NCBI RefSeq assembly: GCF_933775445.1
Contig: NC_065876.1
Location: 3,224,001 to 3,288,000 of the forward strand
Direction: 5' to 3'
Origin: Argentina anserina
Lineage: Eukaryota > Streptophyta > Magnoliopsida > Rosales > Rosaceae
DNA: 64,000 nucleotides
The position numbers and the translations under genes are program-made. The notes beneath the pieces were generated by a model. The model was given only the letters and a program-made list of their open reading frames with translations, was not told the DNA's origin and did not search any database. Below, in pieces: positions 29,276 through 41,967 of this stretch. Each line of letters begins with the position of its first letter. Position 1 is the first letter of the stretch.

Positions 29276-29680
29276 ACGGTTTTCTACTTTTACAGACCAC
29301 TTGTTAGAGAGTGGGTGCGGGAAGAGAGAGTTAAGAGGGTTATAATAGGTTAGGCGGGTAAGGGGGAGAGGAGAGACTTCACTGTAATTTTTCTGATTGT
29401 AGAAAAGTTGGAGGAGACTGAAGAATTTCTGCTCCTTTGGCTTTGGGTTTTTTGTTCAAGTGGTGGATGATGATGATACATTACCGGTAATGTTTTTTGT
29501 TAGCACTTGTAATTTGTTTGCTTTGATAAAAGATACACTTTTCCATAACCCGAGTTCTTCGTGTTTCTGCCTGCTGCTTTGGTACACAGATAATATGTCA
29601 TCGTTGCATTTACATCATCGTTCAACTATCTTGCTCGACGCAAGCTCACCTTGTTCGATATGCCGGTATGTTCTAATGAT
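29276..29680 (+). other. BiP 3'UTR and spacer
   Basis: T-rich sequence directly after the HDEL stop codon. It contains AATAAT- and TTGTAATTTG-type signals near 29460-29520 consistent with polyadenylation. No gene seen. Confidence 0.5.
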
Positions 29681-29689
29681 TCTACTAGC

Positions 29690-30006
29690 GTGAAGCAAAG
29701 CTCCTAAACATTGCGCACAGCCGCGCACCCTTGGAATCATTGCATTCCAAGCAATGGGGCATCTCTCAGGCATTTCATCATACAGCTTCCGCGCATAATC
29801 AACGTTGCGCATTTCGCACTGGCACTGACATGAACCAGGGTCCGAAATGGCGCTGAAGACGCACTACGGCATTGCTCTAAGCAACCCACTTCAGTATACA
29901 TGAACATTAAACAATTTTGGACAGGAGGGTCATTCTCAAAGCCATGCTTTAGTAATGCACTGTGTACAGAAGACCAGTCTGATTTCATGCTACAGTTAGT
30001 ACGCAT
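29690..30006 (-). pseudogene. Pentatricopeptide-repeat (PPR) gene fragment
   Basis: Two overlapping frames on the minus strand give PPR text: VHSALLKHGFENDPPVQNC and CLMFMYTEVGCL in one, then MRNVDYARKLYDEMPERCP and IAWNAMI in the other. In intact PLS/P-class proteins these blocks follow one another in a single frame. Here the frame changes between them, and only about 100 codons remain. It is a decayed fragment without start or end, lying between the 3' ends of BiP and NAD synthetase. Confidence 0.7.
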
Positions 30007-30233
30007 GGTAGTGTTGATGACTTTGAATCCATTTACTTCTATGCAAAAAAACCAATAACAACAAACTTGAGCAAATAATTAATCAATTAATATACAATTT
30101 CGTTTATTTGATAAAAGATGTACAATGATGTTTGTCGAGCACAAAAGTTAATACGAATCTACAACATGTGGGAGATTGAAACTGGAACAGATTATGCGTG
30201 TGTTAAGATCTTTGGTTATAGATTAACAAGAAA

Positions 30234-33200
30234 CTAGAGTCCAACATTTGGATTGCCTGAGCCTGCTGCCACAACTCCCATTCCCCCACCATGTGAAGCA
30301 TCTCCCAAGTCGCCTGATTCCCCCAAATGAACTTTGTCACCATCTAACTCCTTTACGAGTTGATCAATCTTTCGGAACTGGTATGGCCATCTTACATTGT
30401 ATAGAAATTGGCGAAGATCGAACCTATTATCCTCTGGCGAATAACTCTGTACGAAATCAAATACGTATGAATTTTGAATAAAATCGACAAAAAAAGGATA
30501 TTCTAGCAGAAAGCATCTTAGAAGTTACTATATTCATACTTCGGCATGATAAGAAGGTGTCAGTGTGGTCATCTTGTGTCGATTAATGGAGTAGTACTTG
30601 AAAAAATGCTTTACTTTCTCAGCCACCTCTTGTGGAGTCAATTTCGCTCCCCATTTAAAGCAGAGGTTCTGCAACAACGAGATTAAAACCAAAATTGATG
30701 ACTGTTCTTAGATAACTGCAACAGATACCCATCGCTATGTAGAAGTAAGATTGGAGGAATAGACATACCTGGAACATTGACAAGGGACCACAACGGAAAA
30801 TCTTCCGTAACCTTCCATAGACCGAGAGTTCTTCGTATGTCATACCCATGTCCACTTCATCCAACTGTTTTACACGATAATGCAAGATTAGAGTCAGTAA
30901 AATCTTTTCGGAAAGGACCACAGTAGATTATAAATTCATAATCCACTGTCTTTGTTTTTTCCTCTAGTATCTTTAACATTCTGAACATAAAATATGCAGC
31001 TAAAAACTATTATCGACTGGTGCAGTTAAATACATAAGTTCAATGATTTACCTGACTATAGTTGGAACGTATAGGCTCCAGTTCAGCAGTGGGTGGTGCT
31101 GCTTCAATATCTGCCAAGGACGCGTAACCAAGATGGGTGGCAGCCCATCGCAGAAATGCCCGAAGATCCTGCTTACTAATGCTTCCAATTGGATTTATAT
31201 CTGCTGAGCTGCAGTCATACTGCAAGAGAAAAATGATTACTTTCACATAACATAGCAGGCATATCAAGATAGTTAAGCTAAAAATCAAGGGCGTGCAACC
31301 TTCAACTTCCAATTAACACAGAACTGGAAAAACAAACACCAGAAGACGTGCATTTGTAAAATACAGTACCTTAGTAAGGTAACCCCGCAATCCTTCATCC
31401 ACATTGGAGCTACCCAGAACAAGATAGAACCCAGTCTTGCTATGAACCCAAGGTAAAAGAGATGCAAACATAAAGGCCAGAACCATTCGGATTCGAGCTT
31501 GAATGTTTTGCAAACCTAAGTTCTCAGCATTAGATCCTCCATCTAACTGTAAAGCAGAAACGGCATCAATGAATCATGAGAAGCATATTGCTATTACTGA
31601 TACCACAAGTACGAAAAAGAGAGGGAGAAGGGAAATCTGAAGGTAGATATCTCTTACCTTATATCGTGGTCGTTTTCCTGTAACTGTTTGAAACAGTGTC
31701 AGAAGTGCAGAAATAACACCATCTATACTGATATTAATATGCCATGCACCAATTTCATCAGCAAGAACCTTTGCCCGTGATTTTGTCGCTTCAGAACTGC
31801 AGTAAAACCCAGACACTGAGTTGAGTTACATCATATTAACAGAATATATCTGCAGGATGCTTGGGCAAGGGAAAAATCTACTGCAGTCCTACAGCTAAAC
31901 ATTACTTAGTAGCATATATAGATGTCAACTGTCTTTACTTCCTTCAAGAATTTCAATGTGTTTCCAGATCTAATTCCTAAATTGTCATTTGCTAAATCTG
32001 ATGCCTTTCTGAATCCAATGCTCAAGACCATTGCTTATAAGTACCACATTGAGATGGACTAGCAAAAGAACTCAAAAACACCAGTTATTTCAAGATATTA
32101 TATATAAACCACCCATGAAATCAAAGGAGTTCTTCAGCACACTTCACTTCACTTACCATTACCAGTGGAACAAACTAATCATTTACACTCAAGTGATCCT
32201 TGTTGTCTAGTCTAAGAGTACTTTCAGAACAACACAGCGTCTAAGAAATAAATATCACAGTGCACAAACAAAAATATTTTTGGGTACCTGTTTTCAGATC
32301 CCATGAAAATAGTGTAAAATATGCGTCTTGCGAATTCTCTACTGTCAGTAGGATATTGCCCATCAGTGTACTGTCCAATTCGTATGGCATCAGCTTTGAT
32401 TTGTTCATCCCCATTTGCAATATCTGTGTGCAAGAATACACATTAATATTGACATTCAGATACTTCACATTCACAATAATATAACACTATCAAAGGAGAT
32501 GTTTCTTTTGTCTAAAGATACAGATCCAAAGATGACACAGTTGTCCACTTTCCCAATAACTCTGTTCACTATTCTAAACGGACATGACATACTTTTTTTA
32601 GATTTCATGGAAAAACCTTGCTCAGGTCAACTTGAATTTGTTATGGGATATGGAAGTAAACTCTTATCACGTGTGAGCTGCAAGGTTAATGATCAACATA
32701 ATCTGTGTTTTGCATATCATTATAATCTCATGCATCATGCAGGTGACTGTCAGTGGCACAAAAATAAAGGAATCTAATGGAACCTCATATAGTTGTTTAG
32801 AACAACTAACCTTTTACCACAAGCTGACACATGCAGCCAACTATAGCAGCAACAGATGAGCTATCTGCTCCACCAGAAAGAGGGAGCAGAAACCCAGAAG
32901 CTCCACTTCTTCTTAAATAGTCCCATAACCAGCAAGCAGGACCGAAAGCAATTTCCTCTTCAGGAGAGTGATACTTAATCTGCAGAACATAGGTCATACA
33001 CAATTGATAAATGTTAGGTACTTGTCAGTTAAGCCCATTAACTGATACACGTTATCAAAACAATGCAGGTTACCCAGATAAGTAATACTTGCCGGGTGAA
33101 GTCAAACTCTCACAGCGAACAATCAAGTTAAGGAGTACTATATCGTGTCGGTTGGATTATGATAAAAACAAAAACAAAAAAATTAAATAATAGGAAACCA

Positions 33201-34978
33201 ACAATTGCATGAAGGCTTTTCTACAACATTTCAATAAATCTGGAACACTAAACCCAGCTACATTAATTGGTTCCTGCGAAAACTGGACTAACCTTAAGTG
33301 GACCTGAAAGGCACATTTTCAGATGAAAAGACTGACAAAGGTTGTATGGTGCCTTCACTGAAGGAACTTTGGTTTTGCAACTTGCCTGCTCTTGGAAGCT
33401 ACTTATAGATCCTCTTAGACTAGCAACCTGCCATTTTTCGTTGACAAAAAAGAAGTAAGAATTCTTGAAATTGAAATCAATAAATCCATCTTATATTACA
33501 TACAGAGTTACCTTGCATATATATAATTTTTGACAGATTGTAAGTTTTTGGTACAAAATACATCTACTCTAGCAATCATGCCGAAAAAAAACACCCCTGT
33601 ACATAGGAGCAGTGGGCAGAAAGGTGCATACCGCTTCTAAATCAATTTGGGCTACAACAACCTCGACATCCTTCAAAGAAAATTGCGAGCCTTGAGCAAC
33701 AAGATCTCCATTAACAACAACAGAAGCACATCCATCTGGTACAAGTAACCATGGGTAAATGAGCAACAGCATAATCAAACAACTAGCAATAAATTCAATA
33801 TCAAAGAATTCTCAAAGGAGCTTCCAGGAGAAAACCAAGAATACTATCAAGTAAATGGTATGGAGCCCTCAATTTCAAATGTGTTACCACCTATAGAGAG
33901 ATCTTCACATACCATAGTAAAGGCGGCCACCATCACACCCTTGGTGGTTGCTGTATACGTACACGCCTCCTCGTGTATGAGTAGCACCTATAAAAGCACG
34001 GAGACGAATATCAAGCTTTCTTAGTTGGTGATGACTTCCGCTTGCATTCAGAAACACCTCGACCCCATTCAATGCAAGTTCAGCATGAGGGGGAACAGGA
34101 GTAAAAAGCTCTTCACAAACTTCAGCCGCAACAGCTCTATTAAGGGAAACAATGCTTGCATTTAGAGTTCCAACAAAACCTCATCTTACATGTGAAAAAT
34201 TCAATATCTGAATATGTATAATGAAACCACAAAAACAATGACACAGAACACTCTCAACCTAACTAACAGAAAAACAAATGTATCTAACATCTGCACTTAC
34301 GTGTCCAGAAACTGAATGTATCCATAACCAAAAGGCACCGATTCCTGTGACAAAGCCTTGCAAACATCCCCGGGCAGCTGAAACTCCACAAGTTGATCCT
34401 TCTGTTTCCATGCCGTGAACCACCGAAGCTCCCTGTAATTGCCATCATTGGCAAGCCACATCTTGGGGCGTATCATGATAATCTTTCTATTCATACAAAG
34501 AATCTGACAATTGTAACGCTCCGACCCTCTAATAACAGGCATCCCAAAGCTACATAACATCCCATCAGTCCAATCCCCCACTAACAGCTCCTTCAAACAC
34601 TCCCACCTGCACAAACCACATTGCTCTCAACACCACCAAATCACTACTCACAACTTTGATCGAAAAAACAACAGCTTTGATATAAAAATAACAACTTTAT
34701 GCTGATACTAATAACACCAACAAATGAAACAGCAGAAACATATTGAATGAGAAAAACCCAGGATGCAAAATATGAACTACTCACGCATGAGTGACAGTAT
34801 CGAGTTCAAGGAAGTGGTCTTCACAGCCGTAGCCGGTAATCTCAAGCTCAGGGCCGAGGCGAATGACAGCGCCGGCCTCCTTGGCTTTGGCCATGGAGGC
34901 CTTGATGTTGTTGAGATTGCAATCAAAGTCCATAGCCCATTGGTTCAAATTGCACGTTGCAACTTTCAGCAGCCTCAT
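30234..34978 (-). CDS. NADSYN: Glutamine-dependent NAD+ synthetase
   Basis: Final step of NAD biosynthesis: amidation of nicotinic acid adenine dinucleotide with glutamine and ATP, in the cytosol. Thirteen exons: 34978-34785, 34606-34301, 34136-33913, 33735-33632, 33427-33293, 32979-32811, 32423-32288, 31796-31658, 31546-31370, 31219-31052, 30864-30769, 30668-30540 and 30446-30234, giving 729 aa. The N-terminal nitrilase-type amidase domain has its triad visible: Glu44 ([10 protein letters not shown]), Lys113 (RPKMWL) and Cys174 (EVCEELF). The C-terminal synthetase domain carries the PP-loop SGGADSSS at 356-363, [23 protein letters not shown] around the NAD-binding site, and [10 protein letters not shown]. 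All phases close. It is transcribed divergently from ABCF3. Confidence 0.97.
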
Positions 34979-35321
34979 CTTCTCTTCTCTTCTCTTCTCT
35001 GCAACCCAACAAAGACTCTGTTTCTGTCAAATGAAATAAAAATCCAAACTTTGATCAAATCGAGAGAAGTATAATGCAAACGAATCCTGACCTTGAGACA
35101 ACAAAGGCCCTGTGAGTCCCGGGTCGGTCTTCCGGGTCTGAAAAAGGCTCCGCTGACCTGTAACTTTGATCATATTTCCTTTTCTAGTACACTAAAACGG
35201 CGTCGTTTGAATCACCCTCCTTTTACTCACACATGCGCTCTGTGTTTGTTCCGGTTCTCCAATCTCCGCAAAAACCCTTAAAAGCGTAGCTCTCTAGTTT
35301 TGAATCGCGGACGTCGCCGGA
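34979..35321. promoter_or_regulatory. 343 bp divergent promoter of NADSYN and ABCF3
   Basis: The two start codons are only 343 bp apart and face away from each other. The interval holds the near-palindrome AAACGGCGTCGTTT (35195-35208), a motif frequent in plant housekeeping promoters, and a telo-box-like AAAACCCTTA near 35271. No clear TATA box in either direction. Shared regulation is an inference from spacing. Confidence 0.65.
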
Positions 35322-38300
35322 ATGACGACGGTGGCGAGCTCACTAGTCCACGACGTTCTCGGCCACAGAGCCGAAGACGTCGACCGGCCTATAATCGACT
35401 ACATCATCAACGTCCTCGCCGACGAGGACTTCGATTTCGGCGACGACGGAGAAGGCGCCTTTGAAGCTCTCGGCGAGCTCCTAGTCGCCGCCGAATGCGT
35501 CTCTGACTTCGACGAGTGCCGCGCGGTCAGTTTCTCTGAGTACTTTTGCTTACTTTCTACATTGAGCTTGTTGCATTGCAACTGTGGAGCTTAGCTTTGT
35601 AAATTTGTTACAGTTTAGGAGCTTTATGGTGAAATTTATATAGGAAATTGTTAAGTTTTGATGAGATTATCGTATGTGGGAATTTGATTGTACTTGCTAT
35701 TAGGTATGGACTAAGTTGTTTTGATTGTGAATAGTGTTTTTGATTGATAATGGATAGGTTTGCAGTACGTTAACCGAAAAGTTTGGGAAGCATGGTTTGG
35801 TTAAAGCCAAACCGACTGTGAGGAGTCTCGCTGCTCCGGTGAGAATGGATGATGGAATGGATGAGGGGAAAGCAACAACGAAGAAGCAGGAGGTGATTTT
35901 TGATGGCCCCGTGCTGAGTGAACGTGACCGGGCCAAGTTAGATAGACGAAAGAGGAAGGATGAGCGCCAAAGAGAGGTGTGGTTTCGGTTTTGTGTATGA
36001 TTGTGCTATCACATTGTAGTTTGGGAATGCTGTGTGTTGATGAGGTTATGTCTGAGCTAGGTTGTTTGTAGTTCAAATGGTTGTAGGAGTTGTTTAGTTT
36101 AGTTTCCTAAAGTTTGAGGTTTTGTTTGTACAGCAACAATATCAAATGCATTTGGCGGAAATGGAAGCTGCTAGGGCAGGAATGCCTGTTGTGACAGTAA
36201 ATCATGATGGTGGTGGTGGTGCGAATATCAAAGATCTGCATCTGGAAGGCTTCAATGTTTCTGTGGGGGGACGTGATCTAATTGTGGATGGTTCAGTAAC
36301 ACTTTCTTATGGAAGGCATTACGGTGAGTTTTCTTTTCGGTGGATTAAGTTGGTCTTGATATGGTTTTAGATTAATGAGGATCACTTAATAAAATGTCCA
36401 CTAGGGTACATGTAGTTTCTTACATAAAAAGTAGTTGAGCCATTTGGTAGCTGCAATGATGTATTATAAGTTGGCATGTGACATAGAATTGCTTTGTGGT
36501 TTATGCAGGTCTTATTGGAAGAAATGGTACTGGGAAAACAACATTTCTTAGGCACTTGGCTATGCATGCCATTGATGGCATTCCTAATAGTTGCCAAATA
36601 TTGCATGTGGAGCAGGAAGTGGCAGGTGATGATACATCAGCCTTGCAATGTGTTGTTAACACTGATATTGAAAGAAGCCAGCTTTTGGAAGAAGAAGTTC
36701 GGCTCCTTGCCCAACAGGTTGATTTCCATATATACTTATGTATTTATTGTACATTCTTGAAGGGTGTGATGCTTATTCTCTTTGTGAACTATTACATGAT
36801 GAAGAGAGAACTGGAGCTGGAGGACGAAACAGAGAAGAGCAGTGGAGAAATTGACAAAGATGTGATTGGACTGAGGCTTCAGGAGGTTTATAAGAGGCTT
36901 GATTTCATCGATGCTGATTCTGCAGAGTCACGTGCAGCTTCCATTCTTGCGGTCAGTTCTCCATTTTATTGATTTATCAGTGACTAAATATATGTCTTGT
37001 TGAACATCAAAACTCATGATTATCATGACTGGCTAGACAACCTAAAATTAATGATGAGAGTTAGACCTGGGCAAGGAAGTTATAAATGTGCATCCATTGT
37101 GTTGCTGAATTGTGTTGCTTTATACACAAGTTAAGAATGGTGAGAGAAATTAATTGACTAGCCCACCAAATACTATGAAACTAATAGAACAACAATGCTG
37201 CTGATTGGCGGTGAATGATGCTGTTCACACAAATTTGGATAAGATGTTGTGAAGTGTGTTTAAAATTTGGGTGCATGATGGAATGATGTACAGAATTTCT
37301 TCTGAATTATCAGAACAGATATAATACTGTCAGCTGCAATGTAGCAATTTTAGCTTATTATATTTTGGATTATTACTGACAAGAAAATCTACAGGGTCTT
37401 AGTTTCTCTCCTGAGATGCAGCAAAAAGCGACTAAAACATTTTCTGGAGGATGGAGAATGAGAATAGCTCTTGCTCGTGCCCTCTTTATAGAGCCTGACT
37501 TGTTACTGCTTGATGAGCCCACTGTGTGTTGCGCATATCCCTTTGAGATTGTCATTACAATTCTGTAATTTTTGGCACGTGTGTTTCATTTCTACGCTTA
37601 TGTTTATCCTTTTCACTTTTCAGAACCATCTTGATCTCCATGCTGTCCTTTGGCTAGAGTCTTACCTGGTGAAGTGGCCAAAAACATGTATCATTGTTTC
37701 TCATGCTAGAGAATTCTTGAACTCGGTAAATTTTTGAGTTCTTTTCTTTCTAATTGGTCATATCAAGGCGCTCAGTACCATCTGTTACACACTTACACTT
37801 ATAGTCGCTATTTAGATGCCTAATGTTGTGTTCTGTAATTTTCAGGTCGTAACTGATATCCTTCACCTTCATGGGCAAAAGTTGACTGCATACAAAGGTG
37901 ACTATGATACATATGAGAGGACAAGAATTGAACAACTCAAGAATCAACAGAAAGCATTTGAATCTAATGAGCGTTCAAGAAATCATATGCAGGTCTTTTC
38001 TTATACCAATTCTTCCTGTCTATAGCACTTAGATGATCATGTCTTTCAAATGTTGAATGATTTTCTCTGTTACATATTCTTGTCTAATTGTTTTACCTCT
38101 CTTTCATGTCTATTTGAATTATAAGGAAGTATATTAATAAGCAAATGTTTACTTTGATCTGCAGGCTTTCATTGACAAGTTCCGGTATAATGCCAAGAGG
38201 GCCGCACTTGTGCAATCAAGAATTAAGGTGCTTTCGGTTGATTCTCAAATATTCATATCACTATATCTGAAAATTATAATATGTGCATAAAACTATTCTG

Positions 38301-41093
38301 AAAATCCCCATACCTCTGAATCCTATGTTCTGGTTTGATATGTTAGGATCTAGGTACCTTCAGACAATTATGATTTGACAAGTTCTTTTTATTGATATGC
38401 AATAAATGTGGCTTGCTGTAATTATATTAGTGACTTACAAGAAGTTATGGCTTTTGTTACTTATATGCAGGCATTGGACCGGTTGGGACATGTGGATGAG
38501 ATTGTAAATGACCCTGAGTATGTACTGTTACATTACTGTGGGCTATAAATAGCATTTTGATTGAACATTAGTATAGTTTTTGCTTTCCAGCTCTATATTA
38601 ATTGGTGTGTCATTTTCATATGCAGCTACAAATTTGAATTCCCAACTCCAGACGACAGACCTGGTGCTCCTATAATAAGTTTCAGGTTTGTAAAATCATA
38701 CAGGCCAAACTGTGCACACACCCCATTTCCAGGGGCTCTTGTTTTAAGAGTACCTTAGTTGTAGCTTTAGTTTCTTTTATGCCAGTGAAATCAGATCCTT
38801 TGCGTATTTCAAGACCCTTTTTTTAAAGTTTGTTCTGCCTTTCATTATTCCACGTCTGCCTGGGATCCCTGAATTGACTGATTGAGTATTTATCTTATAT
38901 ATGTGTTTTTGCAGTGATGCATCATTTGGTTATCCTGGTGGACCCCTTTTATTTAAGAATTTAAATTTTGGAATTGACCTCGACAGTCGCATTGCAAGTA
39001 AGGATTGCTACTCCAGTTGAATTATTTGCTTTTGTACTTTAAAGATCGTTATTTCCATTTATTGTTCTGGATGATGTTATGGTAATTGGAAGTTCCCATG
39101 CAACATATATCAGCACCACTTTTCCACCTGCTTTATGTTTTCAATGGAAAGCACATTTCATTCTGACACTTCAGTTTTGACTCTTCATTCATATTTTTTT
39201 TATAATTGAACAAGAAGATATTTAGTGTATGGTTTGTTCTCCATATTCACCTGATATATGTGGGTGTCTAAATGTTTGCAGTGGTTGGGCCAAATGGTAT
39301 TGGTAAATCAACTATATTGAAGCTAATTGCTGGAGAGCTGCAACCAACCTCTGGAACAGTTTTCCGGTCAGCTAAGGTATCTTATAAATGTATTCCTATA
39401 TCATCATGACATTAGTAAGAAATGCTAAACTGCCTTTGGAGCTAAAGGATTCCGCCTTTTAAGATTCAATTTCTTTATTACAACTTGTAAGAATCATGAG
39501 CTTATTCTGATGCCTTAAACCACTATAACGCAGGCATCGCAAATCCCTTTCATACATTCTGTTCGTGTTAATATAAGTATATTACATTAAATTACTGTAG
39601 TGGTACATGCTGGTACTATGCTTCCCATGCTCATAATGTTCCTTAGGTAATAACTTCAGATGCAGAAGTTTTAGTCTCTGCGACTCCTAGCAACACCTGA
39701 GTTATGTCATATGCTTAATCTCGAGAAAACTTACAGTTTTCTGTTTCAGGTTCGTATTGCTGTTTTCAGTCAACATCACGTCGACGGCCTAGATCTAACT
39801 TCTAATCCTCTGCTGTATATGATGCGGTGCTTCCCAGTAAGTCCTTGAAATTAATGCCATTTGTTTCCTTTCTATGTTAAATGGAAAATCTGTTTGTTTT
39901 ATGTCCTGTCCCTGTTAATAGCCTGACTAGTCTCTATGAGTTATAGGGTGATTATATCCTGCATTTGTACCCCTCCCTCTGCATCCTTGCTCATAACCAA
40001 GATAGATCATTAGCTCATTCACATTTAAAATCTAGAATATGAGTGGGCACCTCATATTTAAATATTTGGCTCTTAGTCTCTACGTCATTGAACAAAAGAT
40101 GGAGTTCTGCCAAGAGTAAATTCCACTCTTATATTAGAGTTAGAGGAAATTGTTGATCAAGGCAAGACCACAATAGTGGTTGATTTGACTACTAAGAACT
40201 ATCACAAAATCATTTTTGGTGGGGCAGGTTTCTAATGGTTCCAGTGCTTTAATCTCTTCTGAGTAAACAAATTCTTACTATCATCACGAGACTAAAGTAC
40301 CTATTTTTCCTTTGCAGGGAGTGCCTGAACAGAAGCTTCGATCTCACTTGGGTTCTTTTGGTGTAACTGGAAATCTGGCACTGCAGCCAATGTACACTCT
40401 GTCTGGTATTTTCCTTATTCCATGATGTCAATAATTTAAATTGTTACATTCATTATAACTAGGATGTCATTAAACTTGGTACAAATTTGGTGTTACTTCC
40501 TGATTCATCTGAACATTGATCTTCAAATACTTATGTTGGACCTTTTTCTTTATGTTAGGTGGTCAGAAGAGCAGAGTTGCTTTTGCAAAGATAACTTTCA
40601 AGAAGCCACACATAATATTGCTTGATGAGCCCTCCAATCATCTGGCAAGTCACGGTCCTTGTTGTTATATATTATTCTGCGTAGAAAACTGGTGGATTTT
40701 GAATTGCTTGTATGATATATAGAAAACTAGACCTCGTTAACTGATTGGTTTTTACATTGAAATGGCTTTTGACATGTAGGATCTGGATGCTGTGGAAGCA
40801 TTAATTCAAGGTCTTGTTATCTTCCAAGGAGGCATTCTCATGGTATCTCATCCCGAACATCTTCATAATTCGTATTAGCTGATATATCAGTGTTATTTTA
40901 GAAACAAGTACGACTATCATCATCCATTACTGGTTTGTGGTCTAAAGTTGGTCTGTGTATGTGCTTACAGGTTAGTCACGACGAGCATCTGATCTCTGGA
41001 AGTGTGGATGAGCTATGGGTGGTATCAGAAGGCAAGATAGCACCATTCCATGGCACTTTCCAGGACTACAAGAAGATCCTGCAGTCACATTAA
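35322..41093 (+). CDS. ABCF3: ABC transporter F family member 3 (GCN20-type)
   Basis: Soluble twin-ATPase of the ABCF class without membrane segments; relatives act on ribosomes and in GCN2-linked translation control. Eighteen exons give 713 aa: 35322-35525, 35758-35976, 36134-36323, 36509-36717, 36805-36951, 37395-37523, 37624-37725, 37846-37992, 38165-38227, 38471-38517, 38626-38685, 38915-38997, 39282-39376, 39750-39836, 40318-40405, 40559-40644, 40780-40842 and 40971-41093. ABC1 has Walker [10 protein letters not shown], signature [16 protein letters not shown] and Walker [16 protein letters not shown]2 has [22 protein letters not shown] and [12 protein letters not shown]. The ABCF linker between them contains [18 protein letters not shown]. 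Intron 16 appears to use a GC donor (CTG|GCAAGT) directly after NHL. All phases agree. Confidence 0.96.
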
Positions 41094-41489
41094 ATAAAGT
41101 TTATCATACTTCACAAGAAGCGCCCATGGTGAATGAAGCACTAGATTGTGGAATACTGAGACTATTTGAACACCAGGAAGAACACACTGCTAGATACACG
41201 TGTATCGATACGTTGTATACCATAATACTTTCAGTTTCAGCCTGTTCCAGTGAAATGGCTTAGTAAAATTATTACTATTGTTGGATTCAAGGTTTGTGTG
41301 AGCGAATATGATGAGGTGAGCAGACTCAACAGAGTGGTTAGCTCGAACTTGTGCTCGCATGTTTTAATCGGAATAGTAACCCTGTTGTACAGATTGAAAA
41401 TATCAAGCCAATCACAACAGTAAGTTGAAATTGAATACAGTTTTTTCTGCCTTGCCGATGATAATTGGAATTAGAGAATATAAAAAATC
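41094..41489. other. ABCF3 3'UTR and spacer
   Basis: Follows the ABCF3 stop codon. No additional gene seen before the tRNA. Confidence 0.5.
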
Positions 41490-41560
41490 TGCGCATCCAG
41501 GGAATCGAACCCTGGTCAGTACCGTGGGAGGGTACTATGATACCACTACACCAGATGCGC
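41490..41560 (-). tRNA. tRNA-Gly(CCC)
   Basis: Complete 71-nt cloverleaf on the minus strand. Acceptor stem GCGCATC/GATGCGC, anticodon stem GTACC/GGTAC with loop CTCCCAC (anticodon CCC), and T-arm with GGTTCGATTCC. Downstream on the minus strand is a T6 run (41483-41488 as A's on the plus strand), a typical polymerase III terminator. No intron. It looks functional. Confidence 0.96.
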
Positions 41561-41832
41561 TTGTTGCTCATCTGTTCAGGACTTATTTTTTATTAGAGAT
41601 AATTTTAGACAAATAAGACTGTTAAAACATGTACATGAAGTTCTAAATCAAACATCCGTCGATAACACTGTTAAAAGCTCTGTAACCTGTATAATCTGAG
41701 GGGCAAATTGGTCTATGTGTTTCCCTATGACTAGCTACCCATCTCTCTCTCACCTGCTTTAATATTGGAAAGACAGATCTTTGCAATCTAAAAAAAGCTA
41801 GACAAGGCCACCTAAAACCATGCATGGTCGAC

Positions 41833-41967
41833 ATGGAGCTCTCGAACCATTGTCATTCCCTCCACTCCGTCCTCTCATCTCCTTCTATGTTTCCCAAAAC
41901 CCACTCGCCAAAACCCTCTAATTCACCACTTCTTTGGTCCCCTCGACTGAAACCGACTTGCTCCTAG
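41833..41967 (+). pseudogene. Orphan 44-aa transit-peptide-like frame
   Basis: ATG frame encoding a Ser/Pro/Leu/His-rich, acid-poor segment starting MELSNHCHSLHSVLSSPSM and ending LKPTCS. The composition resembles a chloroplast transit peptide cut off from its mature protein. No continuation by splicing was found downstream, where the sequence turns AT-rich. It may be the remnant of a first exon or a chance frame. Confidence 0.2.
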
